NCBI GenBank assembly: GCA_937925645.1
Contig: CALAMB010000096.1
Location: 1 to 32,233, forward strand
Source: an uncultured Acidobacteriota bacterium
GTDB lineage: Bacteria; Acidobacteriota; JAAYUB01
Reading direction: 5' to 3'
DNA: 32,233 nt
In this document: positions 31,926-32,233 of the stretch, piece after piece
Layout of the letters: each line of letters starts with the position of its first letter
Position numbering within the stretch: the first letter of the stretch is position 1
Translations under genes and position numbers: made by a program
Notes under the pieces: generated by a model
The model's database searches: none
What the model was told of the DNA's origin: nothing
What the model saw: the letters and a program-made list of their open reading frames with translations, nothing else

Positions 31926-32233
31926 ATGCACCCAGACACGACATCAACCTTGCGGGCCGTGATGCCCGGCGTCCGGAGCCGGTTGGACGCCGCCGAACTC
32001 CGGCGCCGCCTCGCATCGGCGGACGTCGCGGTCCTGGACGTCGACGAGTGCATGCTGCCCGGTTTCGCCCAGATCGCCCTCGGCCACCGCCTGGTGCGGG
32101 ACGCGGTACGGGGCGGAGGTCCCGCCGGGCCGCGCGCCGTCCGCGTCGCGCGCCTGATCGCGGTGGGAGCATGCCTGCACGCCCTCAAGCGGCTGCCCGG
32201 CGACCCGGCCCGCCGGAACCTCCGGCTCCACCG
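31926..32233 (+). CDS. Partial ORF, possibly HAD-superfamily protein
   Basis: The open frame starts at ATG 31926 (MHPDTTSTLRAVMPGVRSRL) and runs beyond the window edge; 102 codons are visible. A segment VAVLDVDECMLPGFAQIALG has the hydrophobic strand followed by DxD that resembles motif I of HAD phosphatases (DxD with a following loop), but the usual T/V-L/V after it differs (DECMLPG). No other motif has been reached. The coding strand choice rests on the -10 box and the divergent layout with iorA. No ribosome site is seen. Family assignment is tentative. Confidence 0.4.
   Translation, partial: MHPDTTSTLRAVMPGVRSRLDAAELRRRLASADVAVLDVDECMLPGFAQIALGHRLVRDAVRGGGPAGPRAVRVARLIAVGACLHALKRLPGDPARRNLRLH

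Noticed and set aside
30505..32172. A 555-codon Arg/Gly/Pro-rich minus-strand frame across iorA
   Set aside because: It is a shadow of iorA in another frame, with the typical composition of a shifted GC-rich gene and no domains.

Overview
The window is about 32 kb of GC-rich chromosomal DNA from a diderm (Gram-negative-type) bacterium. Support for an outer membrane comes from a TamB-like protein, an Omp85 barrel protein, a SurA-like chaperone, several lipoproteins, and M48 and HtrA envelope proteases. An indolepyruvate:ferredoxin oxidoreductase, an 8-Cys ferredoxin and a DUF362-ferredoxin protein suggest anaerobic or fermentative amino-acid metabolism. The mix of MglA/MglB, FHA, Bat proteins and IorAB would fit Acidobacteriota or a deltaproteobacterial/myxobacterial-type lineage. 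This placement is inference and cannot be fixed without a database search. There are no rRNA or tRNA genes, insertion sequences, phage genes or CRISPR arrays in view, so this is housekeeping and accessory chromosome rather than a mobile island.

Layout. (1) 1-4.7 kb: the tail of rpmB; rel (bifunctional ppGpp enzyme, minus strand); divergent from it a family-4 type glycosyltransferase, then yhbY and a DedA-family membrane protein. (2) 4.8-12.2 kb: an outer-membrane biogenesis cluster of TamB-like protein, an Omp85 protein with seven POTRA-like repeats, and a SurA-N-like chaperone. (3) 12.2-15.3 kb: a thioredoxin-fold lipoprotein, divergent from a DUF362-ferredoxin gene that overlaps an M23 peptidase gene by 4 nt. 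(4) 15.4-18.6 kb, minus strand: M48 metalloprotease, HtrA/Deg protease and an orphan amino-acid-type ABC binding lipoprotein. (5) 18.7-24.9 kb, minus strand: one long apparent operon of BatB/BatC fusion, BatD, UppP, an unknown lipoprotein, TsaB and RimI-like acetyltransferase. (6) 25.0-27.4 kb: FHA/zinc-ribbon protein, MglB-type Roadblock protein and MglA GTPase. (7) 27.5-28.9 kb, minus strand: a four-helix membrane protein and an ECF sigma factor. (8) 29.1-32.2 kb: ferredoxin, then iorA-iorB on the opposite strand, and the start of a possible HAD-family gene cut by the window edge.

How the genes work together. Regions 2 and 4 deal with making and policing the envelope. Region 3 adds a murein hydrolase tied to an Fe-S protein. 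Region 5 joins Bat envelope proteins, undecaprenyl phosphate recycling and tRNA t6A synthesis. Region 6 looks like a polarity or signalling switch (MglA with its MglB partner) with a phosphothreonine reader beside it. IorAB and the nearby ferredoxin form a plausible enzyme and electron-acceptor pair.

Regulatory signals are unusually readable. Several sigma70-type promoters with 17-nt spacers can be matched by eye, and hairpins lie between all three well-spaced convergent gene pairs. No single gene here is clearly a new system. The best leads are the FHA-MglB-MglA module, the seven-POTRA Omp85 with a variant LRGY motif, the DUF362/M23 coupling, and several structured intergenic elements.
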